The position numbers were made by a program, and so were the translations under genes. From an uncultured Clostridia bacterium (GTDB lineage: Bacteria > Bacillota > Clostridia > Christensenellales > Aristaeellaceae), in assembly GCA_946409855.1 (NCBI GenBank), contig CAMJXZ010000112.1:1-9273 (forward strand): a DNA stretch of 9,273 nucleotides, written 5' to 3'. A model generated the notes under the pieces. That model had not been told where the DNA came from and did no database searches. It saw only the letters and a program-made list of their open reading frames with translations. Below are positions 6,482-9,273 of the stretch, piece by piece. Numbering within the stretch: position 1 is the stretch's first letter; the number at the start of each line of letters is the position of its first letter.

Positions 6482-7621
6482 TTAAAAAATGCCGGGGTCC
6501 AGATTCACCCACAATGCGGGGCGGACACAACCATCGACGTTGAAGACATAGTAGTAGTTGAGAGAGCCACCGTGGTGGACGATCGCGGCACTGCTCTGAC
6601 TGCCGCCAGGGGAACGCAGCCACCACCACCCAGCCGAATCGTCTTCTGTGGTCGGATATTCGCTGTTTGTTTTGGCACCTTGCCTGATCGCGTAAGCTGT
6701 CGGGCTGACACGTGATGTAAAATTTATATAGATGTATTTACCCGAACTGTCTTGGTAGTAGCTAAAGTGTTCGACCGCTAAGTACTTATATGCCTCCGCA
6801 TAACTGAGCAGGAAAACTTTATCCTGCGTGTTATTCCCGCCAAGTGTGCTGTATTCGTTGTATCCCTGGTTCCTGCCGTTATCTACGTTTGTCATCAGGA
6901 TCGCGTTCTGTTCCGTACTGTTGAACGCTTTGTTCAGGAATTCTTGATTCAGCCATGCCCGCAGCGTACATCTCTCCCAGGTAATATCAACGGATCTCTC
7001 GTTGTACGGTTTCGCATCCAGCCCGTACCTACTCAGCAGCAACGCTTTATTTCCCTGTACATCCAGCACCAGCCATTCAATCGGCGTCTGGTCATCGCCT
7101 GCCGCTGTCTGCGGATAATGCCCGAAGGTCACATAATCCCCTGCCTTGATTTGTTTTTTCCCGCTCTCGGCATTGGTTTGTTCAACGCCCGGAGCCGTTG
7201 TATTTTCGGGTGTTGCGTCAGCCGCACTCTCAACAACGATCCGCACCGGGGCAATTTTCATATTCGTGTATTCTTTCCCATCCGCGTCAGCCGCTTCGAC
7301 CACTTGAGCCTCAATGCTGTATTCTCCGGGCGGGGCGTATCTGCTGACCTTGAACTGAAGCACAGCCGGATGCCGGTTCAGAATGCTGAACCCGTCCGCG
7401 CCGATCAGATCGAGGCCGGGCACTACGGCGAATAAATCCGTATCGAATACCAGCCTGGCCATCACCCCGTCCGGCCGGGCACCGTCCTCCGCCAGGGCAA
7501 AAACGGCGAAAAACGTTTCCCCGGCCCGGCAATGGACCCGATTGTCCAACGCCTGCACCCGGCAGGGAATCATCGGGATCATGATGATCAGGGCCAGACA
7601 TAAACAGATTGCGCGCTTCAT
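6482..7621 (-). CDS. Secreted DUF6273-type protein, array copy 1 (complete)
   Basis: This 379-residue protein begins with a signal peptide (basic MKR, hydrophobic 4-19, cleavage likely after VQA at 24). A beta-rich domain (about 28-132) contains LVFDTDLFAVVPG and ends in APVRIVVES; it is vaguely like cohesin or Ig-type sandwiches. A Thr/Glu-rich linker (133-158) leads to a C-terminal domain starting GDYVTFGHYPQ (161-171), with IEWLVLD, DKVFLLSYAEA, WWWLRSPG (332-339) and VRPALW (366-371). I recognise this last part as the DUF6273 pattern, whose layout recalls FGE-sulfatase/C-type-lectin-like domains. Residues 340-365 are hypervariable between copies. There is no LPXTG or membrane anchor, so it should be released or bound non-covalently. 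AGGAGG lies six bases before the ATG. No clear promoter was found in the 105 bp upstream, so it may be read from further up the array. Ligand unknown. Confidence 0.8.
   Translation of the reverse strand: MKRAICLCLALIIMIPMIPCRVQALDNRVHCRAGETFFAVFALAEDGARPDGVMARLVFDTDLFAVVPGLDLIGADGFSILNRHPAVLQFKVSRYAPPGEYSIEAQVVEAADADGKEYTNMKIAPVRIVVESAADATPENTTAPGVEQTNAESGKKQIKAGDYVTFGHYPQTAAGDDQTPIEWLVLDVQGNKALLLSRYGLDAKPYNERSVDITWERCTLRAWLNQEFLNKAFNSTEQNAILMTNVDNGRNQGYNEYSTLGGNNTQDKVFLLSYAEAYKYLAVEHFSYYQDSSGKYIYINFTSRVSPTAYAIRQGAKTNSEYPTTEDDSAGWWWLRSPGGSQSSAAIVHHGGSLNYYYVFNVDGCVRPALWVNLDPGIF
6527..6604 (-). other. Hypervariable C-terminal block of copy 1 (candidate DGR variable region)
   Basis: Twenty-six codons between the conserved SPG and VRP motifs. 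Against copy 2, thirteen residues differ, in the same clusters (five in a row, then single or paired sites, then four, then four). Nine of those thirteen differ only at codon positions 1 or 2. The ten constant codons that do not encode Tyr or Asn contain no adenine. This matches adenine-specific mutagenesis of an Asn-codon-rich template. Confidence 0.45.
7097..7146 (-). repeat. 50-bp segment identical to 8306-8355, start of the DUF6273-type domain
   Basis: This run is base-for-base the same in copies 1 and 2, including third codon positions. It encodes the region around the YVTFGHYPQTAAG motif. Further long near-identical runs occur in the N-terminal domain (around 7370-7500 against 8530-8700). 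The pattern indicates recent duplication or gene conversion of the scaffold part of the genes. Confidence 0.9.
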
Positions 7622-7726
7622 GGGTTGCCTCCTGTTGGGGTGGATGGGATGTGGAAAGAACAGTTTTTGGAATTGAAGTATTCTTTATTATTTGCTTCTC
7701 TTTCCCTTGCCGGACATGACATATGA

Positions 7727-8794
7727 TCAATGGCTGATTGCATCTGTATTTACCCATATCGATGGGCGGACGCAACCAAATACGTTGTAAACACGGTAGT
7801 AGTGTAGAGAACCGTCGTAGATGACGCACGCGGCGTAGCGATGATTATGGCCCGGGGAACGCAGCCACCACCACCCGGCTGCGGCATCATCCGCCGTCAT
7901 ATAGTCACTGCTCACATAAGCCGCTTGTTTTAGGGCATACTCTGTCGGTGCTATTCGTGTTTTCGTGTTACTGTTGTTATCGATACCAAGATACTTTTTC
8001 GCCTCCGAATAGCTCAGGAGAAACACCTTGTCCTTTGTGTCATTCCCGCCGTCCGTGCTATATTCGTTGTAACATTGGCTCGCTGTGTTATCAACCATTG
8101 TTATCAGTATATTTCTTTGTTCCTCTGTGCTGAACGCTTTTTCCATAAACTCTCCGTTCAGCCAGTTCCGAATTGTGCATGTTTCCCAGGTGGTGGGAAT
8201 AGCCTTCGCGTTGTAAGGTTTCGCGTCCAGTCCGAATTTGCTCAGCAGAAGCGCTTTATTATCCTTGATATCCAACACCAGCCATTCGATCGGCGTCTGG
8301 TCATTGCCTGCCGCTGTCTGCGGATAATGCCCGAAGGTCACATAATCCCCTGCCTCAATTTGTTGTTTCCTGCTTTCAGCTGCTGCGCCAGCCGCGCTCT
8401 CAACAACGATCCGCACCGGGGCGATTTTCGCATTCGTGTATTTTTTCCCGTCCGCGTCAGCCGCTTCCACCACCGCCGCTTCAATGCTGTATTCACCTGG
8501 GGGGGCGAATCTGCTGACTTTGAACTGAAGCACGGCCGGATGGCGGTTCAGAATGCTGAACCCGTCCGCGCCGATCAGATCAATACCTGGCACTACGGCA
8601 AATAGATCCGTGTCGAATACCAGCCTGGCCATCACCCCGTCCGGCCGGTCGCCGTCCTCCGCCAGGGCAAAAACGGCGTAAAAGGTATCCCCGGGTTTGC
8701 AAAGCATTCTGTTCTCCGCCGCCTGCACTCGGCAGGGAAGCATCGGGAATATCATGATCAGGGCCAGGAACAGGCAGATAAATACGCGCTTCAT
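7727..8794 (-). CDS. Secreted DUF6273-type protein, array copy 2 (complete)
   Basis: A 355-residue paralogue of copy 1 with the same layout: signal peptide (MKRVFICLFLALIMIF, cleavage likely after VQA at 25), N-terminal beta-rich domain (about 29-133), a linker about a dozen residues shorter than in copy 1, then the C-terminal domain from GDYVTFGHYPQ (149-159) to WWWLRSPG (308-315) and VRPSIW (343-348). The frame is open to 8857, but the ATG at 8794 is chosen because AGGAGG lies six bases upstream and the signal peptide begins there. Relative to copy 1 it lacks a Tyr-rich insertion before the SPTAYA region (copy 1 residues about 284-302). Most of the N-terminal half is nearly identical to copy 1, while residues 316-341 diverge sharply. 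Cys206 and Cys341 are shared with copy 1 and could form a disulphide outside the cell. A binding protein rather than an enzyme is my inference. Confidence 0.8.
   Translation of the reverse strand: MKRVFICLFLALIMIFPMLPCRVQAAENRMLCKPGDTFYAVFALAEDGDRPDGVMARLVFDTDLFAVVPGIDLIGADGFSILNRHPAVLQFKVSRFAPPGEYSIEAAVVEAADADGKKYTNAKIAPVRIVVESAAGAAAESRKQQIEAGDYVTFGHYPQTAAGNDQTPIEWLVLDIKDNKALLLSKFGLDAKPYNAKAIPTTWETCTIRNWLNGEFMEKAFSTEEQRNILITMVDNTASQCYNEYSTDGGNDTKDKVFLLSYSEAKKYLGIDNNSNTKTRIAPTEYALKQAAYVSSDYMTADDAAAGWWWLRSPGHNHRYAACVIYDGSLHYYRVYNVFGCVRPSIWVNTDAISH
7772..7849 (-). other. Hypervariable C-terminal block of copy 2 (candidate DGR variable region)
   Basis: Twenty-six codons between SPG and VRP, aligned without gaps to 6527-6604. 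The variable sites are dominated by codons ending in C or T, such as CAT, AAT, TAC, TGC and ATC, as expected from NNC or NNT derivatives of Asn codons. The interleaved constant residues are Ala-Ala, Val, Gly-Ser-Leu, Val, Val and Gly-Cys. Five constant codons differ from copy 1 at the third base, which a single shared template would not explain. Confidence 0.45.
8306..8355 (-). repeat. 50-bp segment identical to 7097-7146
   Basis: Partner of the identical run in copy 1. Complete identity including silent sites marks recent exchange or duplication between the two genes. Confidence 0.9.
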
Positions 8795-8830
8795 GGATTT
8801 CCTCCTGTGAGAGTTGGTAGGATTGATGAT

Positions 8831-8843
8831 ATGTAAATTACAT
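8831..8843. promoter_or_regulatory. Palindrome ATGTAA-A-TTACAT upstream of copy 2, possible operator
   Basis: A perfect 6-bp inverted repeat with a one-base centre, about 37 bp before the copy 2 start codon. Its half-site ATGTAA also occurs in the inverted repeat at 5095-5138. In AT-rich DNA this could be chance, and no comparable site was seen before copy 1. Confidence 0.3.
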
Positions 8844-8882
8844 GTTTTGAGGGTCACGCCTTTTCTATACGCTGTACAACAG

Positions 8883-9273
8883 TCATTGGCTGATTGCGTC
8901 TAAACTTACCCACAATACGGGGCGGACAACAGCGATGCCTTTATCGACATATCTAGCCATAGCACCATCAGTACCCACAAATGCAGCAATGTACTGATAA
9001 TAACCCGGCGACCGCAGCCACCACCACCCAGACGCATCTCCTTCTGCTGTTCTATGGGTAGTATCCGTCCATGCTCCCTGCTTTTTTGCGTAATCTGTCG
9101 GCTTCACTCTTGCTTTTATATTACTCCTGTCTTCCCATGTTACTCCAAAGTATTTCTTCGCTTCCGCGTAACTCAGTAGGAAGATCTTATCCTCTGTATT
9201 CATCCCGCCATTGGTTTCATATCTACTATATCCTTGGCTCTTACTGTTATCCACATTCGTCGTCAAAATCCCT
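8883..9273 (-). CDS. Secreted DUF6273-type protein, array copy 3, 5' end beyond the window
   Basis: Only the last 130 codons are visible. The frame is open through the right edge, so no start is in view. The visible part aligns with the ends of copies 1 and 2: TTNVDNSKSQGY, DKIFLLSYAEAKKYFG, VKPTDYAKKQGA, WWWLRSPG and VRPVLWVSLDAISQ. It is clearly more distant from the other two than they are from each other. Its codons end in A or T more often, its variable block is one residue shorter, and Val replaces the Cys that precedes VRP. It ends 88 bp before the start of copy 2, with no terminator seen between them, so the array may be one transcript. An older duplication or a separately acquired copy would both fit. 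Confidence 0.8.
   Translation of the reverse strand, partial: GILTTNVDNSKSQGYSRYETNGGMNTEDKIFLLSYAEAKKYFGVTWEDRSNIKARVKPTDYAKKQGAWTDTTHRTAEGDASGWWWLRSPGYYQYIAAFVGTDGAMARYVDKGIAVVRPVLWVSLDAISQ
8928..9002 (-). other. Hypervariable C-terminal block of copy 3
   Basis: Twenty-five codons between SPG and VRP. The fixed Ala-Ala, Val and Asp-Gly positions are kept, but Ala-Met replaces Ser-Leu and the codons are mixed (CAG, ATG, AGA and AAA occur). The amino-acid pattern of constant and variable sites is shared with copies 1 and 2; the adenine-free signature at constant codons is not, since GCA is used for one of the two alanines. Confidence 0.35.

Noticed and set aside
7550..7621. Lipoprotein signal (Cys after IP in the copy 1 signal peptide)
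   Set aside because: MIPC does not match the lipobox, which needs Ala/Ser/Gly before Cys, and a standard cleavage site VQA follows four residues later in both copies.
7622..7726. Promoter for array copy 1
   Set aside because: TAATAA-like sequences exist but have no acceptable -35 box at 16-18 bp; the same is true of TATAGA at 8864-8869 before copy 2.
6944..8605. Plus-strand frames inside the DUF6273-type genes (6944-7435 and 8075-8605)
   Set aside because: They resemble each other only because the genes beneath them are paralogues; both lack ribosome binding sites and lie antisense to genes with signal peptides and conserved motifs.
6482..9273. A complete diversity-generating retroelement within the window
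   Set aside because: No reverse transcriptase frame, accessory Avd-like gene or template repeat is present on either strand; only candidate variable regions are seen.

Overview
The window is bacterial and most likely from an anaerobic, GC-rich member of the Clostridia, for example a gut or rumen lineage. That inference rests on four things: AGGAGG-type ribosome binding sites, a YqeM-like methyltransferase, a ROK sugar kinase with its CxCGxxGC zinc site, and an expanded family of secreted DUF6273-type proteins. The genus cannot be named from this sequence alone.

Region 1 (1-4956, minus strand) reads as one tightly packed operon. In transcription order it holds an OmpR/PhoB-type response regulator, a PAS/HAMP sensor histidine kinase overlapping it by 8 bp, a DUF624-like membrane protein with a very acidic tail, a class I SAM methyltransferase resembling YqeM, and the N-terminal part of the redox chaperone Hsp33 (hslO), which runs off the left edge. 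All junctions are overlaps or gaps of 22 bp or less, so a signal sensed at the membrane probably sets expression of the whole set.

Region 2 (4957-5374) is a divergent control region. Facing left it has two sigma-70-like promoters in tandem, a 13-bp palindrome inside the nearer one and an 11-bp-spaced direct repeat just upstream of it. Facing right it has a heptanucleotide tandem repeat (GATACCG, four copies) and a near-consensus promoter for a ROK-family sugar kinase (5375-6346), which ends at a strong GC-rich hairpin (6375-6409).

Region 3 (6482-9273, minus strand) is more AT-rich. It is a tandem array of at least three paralogous genes, the last cut by the right edge. The two complete copies encode a signal peptide, a conserved N-terminal beta-rich domain, a linker and a C-terminal DUF6273-like domain. 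Between the invariant motifs WWWLRSPG and VRP lies a short hypervariable block. In it nearly all amino-acid differences between copies 1 and 2 sit at fixed positions, most change only codon positions 1 and 2, and the interspersed constant codons are almost free of adenine. This is the footprint expected from adenine-directed mutagenesis by a diversity-generating retroelement (DGR). No reverse transcriptase or template repeat lies in the window, so the DGR link is a hypothesis, and it is the main point of interest here.
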